DNA of 64,000 nucleotides, taken from NCBI GenBank assembly GCA_036960305.1, contig JBALWA010000002.1:124001-188000 (forward strand). The letters are read 5' to 3'. The notes beneath the pieces are model-generated. The model had not been told where the DNA came from. It was given only the letters and a program-made list of their open reading frames with translations, and searched no databases. The DNA is from JBALVT01 sp036960305 (GTDB taxonomy: Bacteria > Pseudomonadota > Gammaproteobacteria > Pseudomonadales > Halieaceae). Every line of letters begins with the position of its first letter. Position 1 is the stretch's first letter. Both the position numbers and the translations under genes were made by a program. Shown piece after piece: positions 18,099 to 27,779 of the stretch.

Positions 18099-18896
18099 AT
18101 GTTTTACGGGAAAATAATCGCTGGTCTTATCGGCCTGCTGGTTGCCGGGCCCATTGGCCTCATCTTTGGTATTTTCATTGGACACAGCTTTGACAAAGGA
18201 CTGGTGCGGACCTTCGGGTTTGCCTCACCGGAAAATATCGCTCGTATAAAGACCAATTTTTTCGAGACGACCTTTCTATTGCTGGGGCATCTCGCGAAGG
18301 CCGATGGACGAATATCGCAACAGGAGGTGGATCACACAGAGCTGATTATTACCCAGATGGGGCTGGACGGGCAGCAACGAAAGCGGGCTATCGAGCTTTT
18401 CCAACAGGGTTCGGCTCAGGACTTTCAGTTGGAGTCGGTGATATCTGCCTTCAACCAGACCTGCGGTGCGCAAAAGCAGCTGCAGCAAACCCTGTTGCTG
18501 TTTTTAATCTCTCTCGCGCTTGCCGATGATCACACGATAGTCGACAGTGAGCAGGCGGCCCTGCAACGAATTGCGTCGCTAATGGGCTTTAGCGCCGGGC
18601 AGCTGCAACAGCTGCTACGAATGGCCCAGGCCCAGGAACAATTTCACAGTCGATCCGGTGCTGCCAGTTCCAGCGGTATCAGCTTGAGTGATGCCTATGT
18701 GGCTCTGGGTGTGGATGAGGGGGTCACTGACAAAGAACTGAAGCGCGCCTATAGAAGACTAATGAGCCAGAATCACCCGGATAAGCTGATTGCCAAAGGT
18801 GTACCAGAGGATATGATCAAGATCGCGACGGAGAAATCCCAGGAAATTCAGTCGGCCTACGAGATGGTTCGCAAACAGCGGGCTGGTGCGCGCTAG
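18099..18896 (+). CDS. djlA: Membrane-anchored DnaJ-type co-chaperone DjlA
   Basis: Co-chaperone that stimulates DnaK from the inner membrane face. The 265-residue protein has an N-terminal glycine-rich membrane helix (about 6-27), a TerB-like helical domain (about 50-180, LLGHLAKADGRISQQEVDHTELII and ALADDHTIVDSEQ), and a C-terminal J domain with the required HPD tripeptide at 226-228. This is the exact DjlA architecture. It follows the acyltransferase gene by 58 bases and converges on trkH with only 16 bases between. Confidence 0.93.
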   Translation: MFYGKIIAGLIGLLVAGPIGLIFGIFIGHSFDKGLVRTFGFASPENIARIKTNFFETTFLLLGHLAKADGRISQQEVDHTELIITQMGLDGQQRKRAIELFQQGSAQDFQLESVISAFNQTCGAQKQLQQTLLLFLISLALADDHTIVDSEQAALQRIASLMGFSAGQLQQLLRMAQAQEQFHSRSGAASSSGISLSDAYVALGVDEGVTDKELKRAYRRLMSQNHPDKLIAKGVPEDMIKIATEKSQEIQSAYEMVRKQRAGAR

Positions 18897-18912
18897 CTAC
18901 AAGGTGCGCTAC

Positions 18913-20361
18913 TTACAGACGCCAGAACATCGGTGTAAACAGAACCAGTAGTGTGAACACTTCCAGCCGGCCCAAGAGCATGGCAAAACACAAAATCCCC
19001 TTTGCCGGCTCGTTAATCGTGCTGTAGTTACTGGTAACCTCTCCCAGCCCGGGCCCGAGGTTATTAAGGGAGGCGACGACCGCAGAAAAAGCGGTTGTAA
19101 AATCCAGGCCTGTGGCCATTAATGCCAGAAGTATGGTGACGAATGCCATCATGTAAACCGCAAAAAAGCTCCATACCGCACTGACGACCGCTGCGTCTAC
19201 ACGCCGCTTTCCCACTTTTAATGGAATGACTGCCTGGGGGTGCACCAACTGTTTTAGTTCCCTGATGCCCTGTTTGTAAATCAACATGAGCCGCATCGCC
19301 TTCATGCCACCACCGGTAGAGCCCACGCAGCCGCCCATGAAGGAGAACATGAGTAGCATGATGGGTAAGAACGTGGGCCAGGCAGCAAAATCGCGAGTGG
19401 CAAACCCTGTCGTGGTCGCGATCGAGACGGCTTGAAATAATCCGTGGGCAAGGCTCTCTCTGGCATCAAAGGTCTGGCTTAAGTAGAGATAGCCACAGGT
19501 AATGATGATTCCGAGCAGTAATACACTGAAGAAAAATTTGGTTTCGGAGTCCTTGCGGTAGACGCCGATAGACCGCCGGCGCCAGGCGACGAAGTGTAGG
19601 CCAAAATTGATTGCAGAGATGACCATGAAGACGGTGCAAATCATTAAAATCAGGTCGCTTTCGAAATAGCCCATGCTGGCGTCGTGGGTGGAGAACCCTC
19701 CTATAGCCACGGTGGAAAACGCGTGGCAGATGGCATCAAAACCGCTCATGCCGGCCGCATAATAGGCCAGGCTGCAGGTGATCGTAATGGCTACGTAGAC
19801 CGTGAACAGCGCCTTGGCGGTTTCGGTGATCCTGGGGGTGAGTTTACTGTCTTTGGAGGGGCCCGGTGTTTCAGCCCGATATAACTGCATTCCCCCGATT
19901 CCAAGCATCGGTAGTACCGCCACGGCGACAACGACAATGCCGATTCCCCCCATCCACTGGAGTATTTGTCGGTAAATCAGAATGGATTGTGGCAGGTTGT
20001 CTAGCCCGACGATCACCGTGGCGCCGGTAGTCGTCAAGCCAGAAATGGATTCGAATATGGCTTCTGTCGGCGTCAGCTCCAAAGCCTCTGTCAGGGCAAA
20101 AGGCAAGGCACCGTAAATGCCCAGCACCGTCCAGAAGAGGGAGGTAATAAGAAACCCGTCCCGTATTCGCAGTTCGTGGCGGGCGTTTCGCACCGGCGCC
20201 CAGAGCAACAGGCCGGAGAAAAAGGTGATCGCAAGAGCCGAAAGAAATCCGGTGATGGTGTTGTCATCCGCCAACAGGGCCATCACCAGTGGCGCCAACA
20301 TGGCGCTACTAAACAGCATCAACAGCAGGCCCAGTACGCGCATAGAGATGGAAAGATGCAT
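18913..20361 (-). CDS. trkH: TrkH potassium uptake channel subunit
   Basis: Polytopic membrane subunit of the Trk potassium uptake system. The 482-residue protein repeats the TM1-pore-TM2 unit of the TrkH/KtrB family, with pore-like segments such as SGLTTTGATV, STVAIGGFSTHD, VSIATTTGFATRD and ASLNNLGPGLGEV. The glycine in each pore loop is present. It is encoded three bases downstream of trkA, so the channel and its cytoplasmic regulator are co-translated from one operon. Confidence 0.95.
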   Translation of the reverse strand: MHLSISMRVLGLLLMLFSSAMLAPLVMALLADDNTITGFLSALAITFFSGLLLWAPVRNARHELRIRDGFLITSLFWTVLGIYGALPFALTEALELTPTEAIFESISGLTTTGATVIVGLDNLPQSILIYRQILQWMGGIGIVVVAVAVLPMLGIGGMQLYRAETPGPSKDSKLTPRITETAKALFTVYVAITITCSLAYYAAGMSGFDAICHAFSTVAIGGFSTHDASMGYFESDLILMICTVFMVISAINFGLHFVAWRRRSIGVYRKDSETKFFFSVLLLGIIITCGYLYLSQTFDARESLAHGLFQAVSIATTTGFATRDFAAWPTFLPIMLLMFSFMGGCVGSTGGGMKAMRLMLIYKQGIRELKQLVHPQAVIPLKVGKRRVDAAVVSAVWSFFAVYMMAFVTILLALMATGLDFTTAFSAVVASLNNLGPGLGEVTSNYSTINEPAKGILCFAMLLGRLEVFTLLVLFTPMFWRL

Positions 20362-20364
20362 GTG

Positions 20365-21741
20365 CTAGGAGAAAAACCCGAATCCAACAGCGAACAATTT
20401 TTCCACCTGGGAAATTTTGCGGCTATCGACTAAAAACAAAATAACGTGATCATCGGTTTCCACGACGATATGGCTGTGGGCAATCAGTACATCTTCATTG
20501 CGCACAATAGCGCCTATGGTGACGCCATCGGGCAGGGAAATCTCGTCCAGTCGTCGGCCCACGACTTTCGAAGAATAGGCATCGCCGTGCGCCGTGACCT
20601 CGATCGCTTCAGCAGCACCCCGGCGCAGGGAATGCACGTTACTGATATCGCCTCTTCTGACATGCGTTAGCAGGCTACCTATCGTGATTTGTTGTGGGGA
20701 TATGGCAATATCGATTTCGCCACCCACGAGATCAGCGTAGGCCGGATTGGCAATCAGGGTGATAACTTTCTTTGCGCCCATGCGCTTCGCCAGCATGGAC
20801 ATCATGATATTGGATTCATCATTATTGGTGAGCGCGCAAAAAACGTCGGTGGACTCGATATTTTCCGATGACAGCAGGCCCGGTTCTGAGGCGCTGCCGT
20901 TGAGTACAATGCTATGCTTCAAGCGTTCAGACAAGACCCTGCAACGGCCGTAGGATTTCTCTATGACCTTTACCTGATACTGGTCTTCAATTGACTGCGC
21001 CAGTGTCGCGCCTATGTTGCCGCCACCGGCTATCATGACGCGCTTATAGGGCTTGTCCACTTTGCGCAGCTCGGACATCACCGCGCGAATATTTTCTTTT
21101 GCCGCGATGAAAAACACTTCATCGTCGGCTTCAACAACGGTATCCCCCTGGGGGATTATGGGGCGGTCATGGCGAAAAATGGCGGCTACCCGGGTATCGA
21201 CGTCGGGCATGTGATGCCGAATTTCCTGCAGCTCCTGGCCGACGATCGGGCCGCCGTAATAGGCTCTTACCGCAACCAGCTGTGCTTTACCCTCTGCAAA
21301 ATCGAGCACTTGCAGCGCGCCCGGGTTGGCGATGAGCTGGCGAATGCTTTTGGTTACCAGTTGTTCCGGGCCGATGATGACATCCACTGGGATATGGTCA
21401 CTGTTGAACAACTTTTCCTGGTAGGCAAGGTAGTTGGGGGAGCGCACCCGGGAGATTTTTGTGGGCGTGTTAAACAGGGTATGGGCGACTTGGCAGGCCA
21501 TCATATTGATTTCATCGCTGTTGGTGACGGCGATCAGCATTTCTGCGTCATCAGCCCCGGCCCTGTACAGCGTGCTGGGGTGCGAAGCTTCTCCAATGAC
21601 GATGCCAATATCAAGCTTGTCCTGTAGCGAGCGCAGCCTGTCGCCATCGGTATCTACAATCGTGATATCGTTCTGTTCGTCGGCCAGGTTTTCTGCCAGG
21701 GTACCGCCTACCTGACCTGCGCCAAGAATGATGATCTTCAT
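20365..21741 (-). CDS. trkA: TrkA, nucleotide-binding regulator of potassium uptake
   Basis: Peripheral membrane protein that gates TrkH in response to NAD(H) or other nucleotides. The 458-residue protein has two tandem RCK units. The first begins MKIIILGAGQVGGTLAENLADEQNDITIVDTD; the second is marked by MIAGGGNIGATLAQSIEDQ near residue 235. Each ends with a TrkA-C domain (LQVLDFAEGKAQLVAV and AAEAIEVTAHGDAYSSKVVGR). Length and duplication are standard for TrkA. It lies between trkH and rsmB as in Pseudomonas. Confidence 0.96.
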   Translation of the reverse strand: MKIIILGAGQVGGTLAENLADEQNDITIVDTDGDRLRSLQDKLDIGIVIGEASHPSTLYRAGADDAEMLIAVTNSDEINMMACQVAHTLFNTPTKISRVRSPNYLAYQEKLFNSDHIPVDVIIGPEQLVTKSIRQLIANPGALQVLDFAEGKAQLVAVRAYYGGPIVGQELQEIRHHMPDVDTRVAAIFRHDRPIIPQGDTVVEADDEVFFIAAKENIRAVMSELRKVDKPYKRVMIAGGGNIGATLAQSIEDQYQVKVIEKSYGRCRVLSERLKHSIVLNGSASEPGLLSSENIESTDVFCALTNNDESNIMMSMLAKRMGAKKVITLIANPAYADLVGGEIDIAISPQQITIGSLLTHVRRGDISNVHSLRRGAAEAIEVTAHGDAYSSKVVGRRLDEISLPDGVTIGAIVRNEDVLIAHSHIVVETDDHVILFLVDSRKISQVEKLFAVGFGFFS

Positions 21742-21846
21742 GGACCGTGCAACTGTGGTGAATACTTGAGCACCATAAAGAAATCCCCTGGGGATTGTAA
21801 GTGCCTACTACAGGAAATTGTACACATTGCCGCTGAGCGCTGGACT

Positions 21847-23142
21847 CTAGCCGGCCTTGGTCAGAATGGAATAAAACAGGCCGTCAGCACCGTCCGGGGA
21901 GGGTAATAACTGTCGTCCAAAGTCGGTAGCCTGCCCCCAACTGCCCTCGGGTACCCGGTGACTGGCATCGGTTTGCAGCGCGAGGAATTTGGCGATGACC
22001 TGGCTGTTTTCCTCCCGCAGTATGGAGCAGGTTGCATAGAGCATGGTGCCGCCCGGCTTTAGTCGTGGCCAAAGCCCTTGCAAGATACGCAGTTGTTGAT
22101 CGGCCAGTTGGCCTATGTCTTCCGGCCGCCGCAGGGTTTTTACATCCGGATGTCGGCGGATGACCCCGCTAGCGGAGCATGGCGCATCTACCAATATACG
22201 ATCAAAGCCTTCGCCGGCTTCGGGCGGGGCCGGTGTTGTGGCGTCCATGGTCTGTAGGCTTGCTTCAAGGCCCAGCCGCTGCAGGTTTTCGGAAACCTTC
22301 AGCAGGCGCTGCTCGTCTATATCTGCTGCAGTCAGCGACTCCAGATCGGGTTGCAGCTCAAGGACGTGGCAGCTTTTACCCCCCGGCGCCGCGCAGGCAT
22401 CGAGAATGCGCTCGCCTGGCCTGGCCGCCAGCAAGATGCCTGCCAGTTGGGCGGCCTCGTCCTGCACACTGAGATCGCCATCCGCAAAGCCAGGTAAGTC
22501 AGAGACGTCCACCGCTTGCTGTAAGCAGATACCCTGGGGGCTCAAAGTACTGGCGCGGGCTGGAATTCCGGCGATGACCAGCCGTTCCAGATAGTCTTCC
22601 CTGTTGACCCGGCGAGTATTTACCCGCAACGACATAGGGGGTTGTCCGTTATTGGCCTCTATAATAGAAGTCGCATCATCCGGCCACTGCTTATGAATTT
22701 TTCCGTATAGCCACTGGGGGTGGGCGTTGCTTGTGGCTTCATCCAGGGCGCTGTTCAGGTCTTCCCGTTCCCGCAGGTAGCGCCGTAACAAGGCGTTCGC
22801 CAACCCTTTTGCCCAGGGTTTTCCCAGGCTTTTGGTGGCATCGACGGTGGCGGCCACTGCGGCGTGATCTGGCACGCGCATGCCGTCCAGCTGGTAAAGC
22901 CCGACTAACAGTAATGCGGTGACATCGCTGTCCTTCTTGCGCAGGGGCTTGTCTAAAAGCTGGTCCAGCACGCCTTTCAAACGTGGGTATTGGCGCAGGG
23001 TGCCGTAGCACAATTGCTGTACCAGTCCGCGGTCCCGATCGGTGACCTTTTCAAGGAGTACTGGCATGGCCTGATTGAGCGATTTACCGTTTATAACCTG
23101 TCCGACGATGCGAGCAGCCGCGGCGCGAGCATCCAGCGCCAC
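21847..23142 (-). CDS. rsmB: 16S rRNA m5C967 methyltransferase RsmB
   Basis: SAM-dependent methyltransferase that makes 5-methylcytosine 967 in 16S rRNA. The 431-residue protein has an N-terminal NusB-like RNA-binding domain and a C-terminal Rossmann methyltransferase with motif I LDACAAPGGKSCH. The two family cysteines are Cys322 in DAPCSASGVIRRHPD and Cys372 in YATCSILREEN. The GTG start shares a base with the fmt stop codon (TAGTG), a sign of translational coupling in the def-fmt-rsmB operon. Confidence 0.95.
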   Translation of the reverse strand: MALDARAAAARIVGQVINGKSLNQAMPVLLEKVTDRDRGLVQQLCYGTLRQYPRLKGVLDQLLDKPLRKKDSDVTALLLVGLYQLDGMRVPDHAAVAATVDATKSLGKPWAKGLANALLRRYLREREDLNSALDEATSNAHPQWLYGKIHKQWPDDATSIIEANNGQPPMSLRVNTRRVNREDYLERLVIAGIPARASTLSPQGICLQQAVDVSDLPGFADGDLSVQDEAAQLAGILLAARPGERILDACAAPGGKSCHVLELQPDLESLTAADIDEQRLLKVSENLQRLGLEASLQTMDATTPAPPEAGEGFDRILVDAPCSASGVIRRHPDVKTLRRPEDIGQLADQQLRILQGLWPRLKPGGTMLYATCSILREENSQVIAKFLALQTDASHRVPEGSWGQATDFGRQLLPSPDGADGLFYSILTKAG

Positions 23143-24098
23143 TATTTCGCCCCCAGAGCAGTGCCCGCTGCGAACAAGGCACTTTTGGCATTCAGCATTT
23201 GCTCAGCAGACAGGACTTTGCCCCCCGGTAACTGCAGGGAGGTGATGCGCAGTCCGCCGCTACCGCAGCTCACCACAATGCCCTCCTTGTCTGCCTGCGC
23301 TATTGTGCCCGGGGACTGTCCGAGCTCTGCATCCGGGAGCACCGTTGCGGCCCAAATCTTAAGCCGATCAGGTCCCAGGGTGGTGAAGCAGACGGGAAAT
23401 GGGTTAAAAGCGCGCACCAGCCTGCCCAGTGCAGCCGCATCTGCGGTCCAGTCTATTTCGGCCTCTGCCTTTAGTATCTTCTGTGCATAACTGGTACCCG
23501 CGTCCGCCTGTTTTCGCGCATTGCCCTGGTGTGCAGGTAGATCGGCGAGTACTTTAAGCAAAAGCTCAGAACCACCCGCCGCCAATTCATCGTGGAGGCT
23601 GGCCGCTGTGGCGTTGGAATGGATGGGTATTGTTTGGTCAGCGAGCATATCACCGGTGTCCAGGCCTGCATCCATCTGCATAATGGTTACACCCGTGTTG
23701 GCGTCTCCGGAGGCTATTGCGCGCTGAATCGGGGCGGCGCCGCGCCAGCGAGGGAGTAGAGAAGCGTGAACATTGATGCAGCCAAGCCTGGGAATATCCA
23801 GTACGGCCTGTGGCAGTATCAATCCGTAGGCCACGACAATCAACACGTCAGCATTCAATGCTTTCAGCTTTTGTTGTTCTATTTGATCTTTTAGTGAGGC
23901 GGGTTGCAGCACTGGGATACCGGCAGATTCAGCGAGCACCTTGACCGGGCTGGGTTGTAACTTCTTGCCGCGCCCGGCAGGCCTGTCGGGCTGGGTGAGC
24001 ACGGCAAGTAGCGTGTGTTTACTGGTCAAAAGTTTTGACAGGTGCTCGGCGGCGAAACCAGGGGTGCCGGCGAAGATAACTCGCAAAGATGAGGTCAT
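23142..24098 (-). CDS. fmt: Methionyl-tRNA formyltransferase
   Basis: Transfers a formyl group from 10-formyltetrahydrofolate to initiator Met-tRNA. The 318-residue protein has the catalytic residues Asn109, His111 and Asp147 within INVHASLLPRWRGAAPIQ and GLDTGDM, offset by three from the E. coli residues. A C-terminal OB-like tRNA-binding domain follows. It lies six bases after def, so formylation and deformylation enzymes are expressed together, and it overlaps rsmB by one base. Confidence 0.96.
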   Translation of the reverse strand: MTSSLRVIFAGTPGFAAEHLSKLLTSKHTLLAVLTQPDRPAGRGKKLQPSPVKVLAESAGIPVLQPASLKDQIEQQKLKALNADVLIVVAYGLILPQAVLDIPRLGCINVHASLLPRWRGAAPIQRAIASGDANTGVTIMQMDAGLDTGDMLADQTIPIHSNATAASLHDELAAGGSELLLKVLADLPAHQGNARKQADAGTSYAQKILKAEAEIDWTADAAALGRLVRAFNPFPVCFTTLGPDRLKIWAATVLPDAELGQSPGTIAQADKEGIVVSCGSGGLRITSLQLPGGKVLSAEQMLNAKSALFAAGTALGAK

Positions 24099-24104
24099 CG
24101 TTTG

Positions 24105-24611
24105 TCAGGCCTGCTGGCGGTGGCTTTTTTCCAGCTTCTTACGAATTCGCTGGCGCTTCAGGGGGGAGATGTAATCTACAAATAATTTGCCATCCAAATG
24201 ATCGATCTCATGTTGTAGGCAAATGGCCAGAAGTCCCTCCAGTTCGCGAGTGAAGGCCTGGCCTTGGTCATCCAGGGCGGTAACCGATACTTTTTTAGGT
24301 CGGTTTACAGTCTCATAAAAGCCTGGAACCGACAGGCAGCCCTCATCGTACTCTCCTACTTCGGTGTCAAGAATCTCCACTTCAGGGTTGATGAATACCT
24401 GTGGCTGGCTCTGCTCCTCGGAAACATCGATAACCAGAATACGCTCGTGAACATTGACCTGGGTGGCGGCCAGGCCAATGCCCGGAGCCGCGTACATGGT
24501 TTCGAGCATATCGGTAATCAGGGATCGGGTCTTATCGGAGACTTTTAGCACAGGCTTTGCTTTGGTGCGAAGCCGGGAATCCGGGAATTCAAGTATTTCG
24601 AGTACTGCCAT
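24105..24611 (-). CDS. def: Peptide deformylase
   Basis: Metalloenzyme removing the N-formyl group from nascent proteins. The 168-residue protein has all three motifs: GIGLAATQ (44-51), EGCLSVP with metal ligand Cys92, and HEIDH with ligands His134 and His138 and catalytic Glu135. The length is that of type I enzymes. It is the first gene of the def-fmt-rsmB operon and is divergent from the LysM gene. Confidence 0.97.
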   Translation of the reverse strand: MAVLEILEFPDSRLRTKAKPVLKVSDKTRSLITDMLETMYAAPGIGLAATQVNVHERILVIDVSEEQSQPQVFINPEVEILDTEVGEYDEGCLSVPGFYETVNRPKKVSVTALDDQGQAFTRELEGLLAICLQHEIDHLDGKLFVDYISPLKRQRIRKKLEKSHRQQA

Positions 24612-24803
24612 GAGGTTAATGTGCTCTTCAGGAGGCTGTTAGTTACCAGTCTGGCGTGCGTGAATTAATAACATTTGGGGTTGCCAGCGCCAATTTGCCA
24701 TCGCAAACTGTGGTTAGTATACAGTTAGTGTGGCCGTGCTGCCCAGCAGGACGGTTGTGGTTGCTGTTGGGCGGGATTGATGTAATTGGGGCTCCCGCTG
24801 ATA

Positions 24804-24817
24804 ATAATTTAAATTAT
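24804..24817. promoter_or_regulatory. A/T-only 14-bp palindrome in the def-lysM divergent region
   Basis: ATAATTTAAATTAT is a perfect palindrome 60 bases before the LysM gene, partly overlapping a TATACT (24815-24820) that could be a -10 element. The 24612-24876 intergenic stretch otherwise shows no clear gene or terminator. Confidence 0.3.
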
Positions 24818-24876
24818 ACTGCTATGATTGAAAGAAAATCAGGCAAATAAGAACCAGGGCGACGTAGGGTATAAAA

Positions 24877-25908
24877 ATGAAAATAAAATCATTCTCGGTG
24901 TTCTTGTTGCTGGTGTCATTAACGTTTAGCAGCTTGCTACAGGCATCAGTGGAGTTAAAAGAAAACCTTCCGGAAACCTATATCGTCAAAAAGGGCGATA
25001 CACTTTGGGCGATTTCGGGCATGTATTTGAAAGAGCCCTGGTTGTGGCCCGAGCTTTGGGACGTAAACCCGCAAATCGATAACCCCCATCTTATTTTCCC
25101 CGGCGATGAACTGCATCTGGTGTGGGTTGACGGACAGCCGCGCTTACGGGTTAATCGGGGTCGCAATGTGAAGCTTACGCCAAATATGCGTGTTACACCG
25201 TTGGATCTGGCTATTCCAGTGATTCCATTGGACGAAATCGGCGCCTTTCTTCTGCGGCACAGGATTCTCGATGCTTCCGAATTGAATAACGCAGCGTACG
25301 TCGTTGCGGGTGACCAGCGCCATATTATCAGTGCGCCGGGCGATCGGGTTTACGGCCGAGGGAATTTCCCTGACGGCGAGCGGGCATACGGTATCTTTCG
25401 ACCCGGGGACGTCTATCGCGACCCGATAACCAGCGAAATACTGGGTTATCAGGCGCAGGACGTCGGTAGCGCCCAGTTACTCAGTAGTAACAAGGACGAA
25501 GTTGTTGAATTGGAAGTTACGCGTGTCTCTGAAGAAGTCCGTATACCTGATCGTCTGCTGCCCAACGAGGAGCGGATTCTCGACGCTACCTTTCACCCCC
25601 GGGCGCCGAAGAAAGAGATTGTCGATGGCTTTATGATTGCGGTCGATGGTGGTGTGAGCCAGATCGGATCATCCGATATTGTCGTCATTAACCGGGGACT
25701 GCGGGACGGGCTGGAAATTGGTGATGTATTGGCGATTTACCAGACCGGGGAAGTGGTCTACGACAAGATCGCCAAAAGTAATGTGGCTTTGCCGGATTCG
25801 CGAGCTGGCTTGTTATTGGTGTTTGAATCCTTTGAAAAGGCCAGTTACGGGATTGTCCTGAAGGCAAGTCGCCCGCTTCAGATAATGGATAAAGTTAAAA
25901 ACCCCTGA
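24877..25908 (+). CDS. Secreted LysM-domain protein
   Basis: Periplasmic, probably peptidoglycan-associated protein. The 343 residues open with a signal peptide (KIKSFSVFLLLVSLTFSSLLQA, cleavage near residue 24). A LysM domain at about residues 33-80 follows (YIVKKGDTLWAISGMYLKEPWLWPELWDVNP.. LIFPGDELHLV). The rest is a beta-rich region with no recognised motif. The same gene sits between def and dprA in Pseudomonas (the PA0020 type). Function unproven; cell wall binding is inferred from LysM. Confidence 0.88.
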   Translation: MKIKSFSVFLLLVSLTFSSLLQASVELKENLPETYIVKKGDTLWAISGMYLKEPWLWPELWDVNPQIDNPHLIFPGDELHLVWVDGQPRLRVNRGRNVKLTPNMRVTPLDLAIPVIPLDEIGAFLLRHRILDASELNNAAYVVAGDQRHIISAPGDRVYGRGNFPDGERAYGIFRPGDVYRDPITSEILGYQAQDVGSAQLLSSNKDEVVELEVTRVSEEVRIPDRLLPNEERILDATFHPRAPKKEIVDGFMIAVDGGVSQIGSSDIVVINRGLRDGLEIGDVLAIYQTGEVVYDKIAKSNVALPDSRAGLLLVFESFEKASYGIVLKASRPLQIMDKVKNP

Positions 25909-25945
25909 TTATTACCACCGTTGCCAGGAGGTAACGGGAACACTT

Positions 25946-25975
25946 CGGGCGGCCTTGGCCACTGTCAGCCGCCCG
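25946..25975 (+). repeat. GC-rich hairpin after the LysM gene
   Basis: CGGGCGGC (25946-25953) and GCCGCCCG (25968-25975) form a perfect 8-bp stem with a 14-base loop that itself contains TTGGCCA. No T run follows, so it is either a Rho-type end or an mRNA structure in the dprA leader. Confidence 0.45.
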
Positions 25976-26008
25976 ACTCAAAACCAAACATTACGTCAAG
26001 GATGATGT

Positions 26009-27133
26009 ATGAATGTTATGGATGCCAGGCTGTGCCTGCAGCTACACCGTCTTCCCGGGTTGGCAGATCTCCCCCTCGCCCGCCTTTTTCGCCATTATGG
26101 CTGTAGCCGGAAAATATGGGATTCTGACCCTCGAACCTGGCCCCAGATGGGTGTACCTCAAGCGACGGTCGATGCCGCGATAGACGTTCAACGCGGTGTT
26201 GCCCGCAAGTCGGACCTGCCTAAGATCGAACAACAATTGAACTTTCTTCGGGAAATCGATGCCGAGGTGATCGTCCTGACCGACCCTCGTTACCCGGTAT
26301 TACTCCAGTTACTGTATGACCCACCCCCAATATTATACGTTCGAGGTGAGCACTCACTATTGCAGCAGGCCCAGGTGGGTATAGTGGGCGCGCGCAAAGC
26401 CAGCTCTCATGGCAGGCGCGCAGCCCATAGTTTGGCCGCGGAGCTGGTTCACGCCGGCTTGCATATTTGCTCCGGCCTGGCCGCAGGGATTGACCAGGCC
26501 GCGCATCGCGGTGCACTTGATGCAGGAGGGAAGACACTGGCGGTAATGGCTACCGGGCTGGACGTTATATACCCGGCCCGTCATCGCGGTCTGGCGGAGG
26601 AAATATCCTTATCCGGTTGTCTGCTGTCGGAGTTCCCCCCCGGCTGCCGTCCCCTGCGGCAGCGTTTTCCAAGGCGCAACCGGGTTATCAGTGGTTTGTC
26701 ACTGGGGGTGTTGGTTGTGGAGGCAGCGCAGCGCAGTGGTTCGCTCATTACCGCCCGCACAGCGATGGAGCAGGGACGGGAGGTCTTCGCCCTGCCCTGG
26801 TCAATGTTTCATACGCCGGGTCAGGGCTGCCTTGGCCTGATAAAAGACGGCGTCAAAATGGTGTTGCGGGTCGAGGATATCCTGGAGGAGTTAGGCCCGC
26901 TTTATCAGTGCCAGCGGGAGGCTTTGAACCCAGCGGCCAGCGAACCCGCCGCCGATACCGGCCTGAGCGCAGCGGAATCCGGAGTTCTTGACCTGATTGG
27001 CAGTGAGGCGGTTAGCGTTGATGAGCTGGTGAGCCATAGTGGTTTGGCTGTATCGCGGATACTGGCGGTGTTATCTACACTGGAAATTGGAGGCAGGGTT
27101 GTGCGCGATGCTGGAGGATATATTCAGTCCTAG
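26009..27133 (+). CDS. dprA: DNA-processing protein DprA (Smf)
   Basis: Loads RecA on incoming single-stranded DNA during natural transformation; conserved also in species not known to be competent. The 374-residue protein has an N-terminal helical region and the Rossmann-like DprA core with VGIVGARKASSHGRRAAHSLAAELV, SGLAAGIDQAAHRGALDAGGKTLAV, FPRRNRVISGLSLGVLVVEA and GSLITARTAMEQGREVFALP. A C-terminal winged-helix (DML1-like) domain ends the protein. The start is the ATG at 26009, after AAGGATG. Its position after the LysM gene matches Pseudomonas. Confidence 0.93.
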   Translation: MNVMDARLCLQLHRLPGLADLPLARLFRHYGCSRKIWDSDPRTWPQMGVPQATVDAAIDVQRGVARKSDLPKIEQQLNFLREIDAEVIVLTDPRYPVLLQLLYDPPPILYVRGEHSLLQQAQVGIVGARKASSHGRRAAHSLAAELVHAGLHICSGLAAGIDQAAHRGALDAGGKTLAVMATGLDVIYPARHRGLAEEISLSGCLLSEFPPGCRPLRQRFPRRNRVISGLSLGVLVVEAAQRSGSLITARTAMEQGREVFALPWSMFHTPGQGCLGLIKDGVKMVLRVEDILEELGPLYQCQREALNPAASEPAADTGLSAAESGVLDLIGSEAVSVDELVSHSGLAVSRILAVLSTLEIGGRVVRDAGGYIQS

Positions 27134-27275
27134 TTTAGTTCCCTGAGGGCCCTGAATAGGCATTTTATACAGGACACCCCACTCGGGGCTTTGCCAGCGG
27201 TTTGGGAATTGCTAGAATCCGCCTCCTTGCGGGAGGTAGCCCCTTCCAGGTCGTAAACTAAGCCGGAGATTTAAT

Positions 27276-27779
27276 ATGAGCAAGCCTTTCGTAGGAATTG
27301 TAATGGGTTCTGATTCAGACCTGCCAGTCATGGAATCGACCTTCGCGGTACTGAAATCGCTGGGTGTGCCATTTGAGGCGCGTATTACGTCCGCGCATCG
27401 CACACCTGAAAATACCAAGGAATTTGTCGTGGGTGCGGAGTCACGGGGTTGTGCCGTTTTTATTGCCGCGGCAGGTATGGCAGCACATCTGGCGGGAGCA
27501 GTGTCTGCCACTACGGTAAAGCCCGTCATTGGTGTTCCCATGAACTCCTCTCTTGATGGCCTGGACGCGCTGCTATCGACGGTGCAGATGCCCGCTGGGA
27601 TTCCGGTTGCGACTGTGGCAATTGGCAAGGCTGGAGCCAAAAATGCGGCCTACCTGGCAGCGCAAATCCTGGCGGTCGCAGATCCGGATTTAGGTGAGAG
27701 GCTGCGCTCCGAGCGGGCCGAGAATGCCAAAGTGATTTTGGCCAAGGATGCGGCATTACAGGACTCACTGAAGGCTTGA
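27276..27779 (+). CDS. purE: N5-carboxyaminoimidazole ribonucleotide mutase PurE
   Basis: Class I PurE that converts N5-CAIR to CAIR in purine synthesis. The 167-residue protein begins MSKPFVGIVMGSDSDLPVM and has SAHRTP with catalytic His41 and the PVIGVPM segment. A class I enzyme needs PurK to supply N5-CAIR, but purK is not next to it; the following gene is tsaC, overlapping the purE stop (TTGA). The purK gene must lie elsewhere if this pathway is used. Confidence 0.95.
   Translation: MSKPFVGIVMGSDSDLPVMESTFAVLKSLGVPFEARITSAHRTPENTKEFVVGAESRGCAVFIAAAGMAAHLAGAVSATTVKPVIGVPMNSSLDGLDALLSTVQMPAGIPVATVAIGKAGAKNAAYLAAQILAVADPDLGERLRSERAENAKVILAKDAALQDSLKA

Noticed and set aside
24708..24724. 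CTGT...ACAG dyad in the def-lysM gap as a LexA box
   Set aside because: The spacer is one base longer than the LexA consensus, and the neighbouring genes are not SOS genes.
24656..24850. 64-residue open frame between def and the LysM gene
   Set aside because: Non-ATG start without ribosome binding site in a promoter region; composition looks random.
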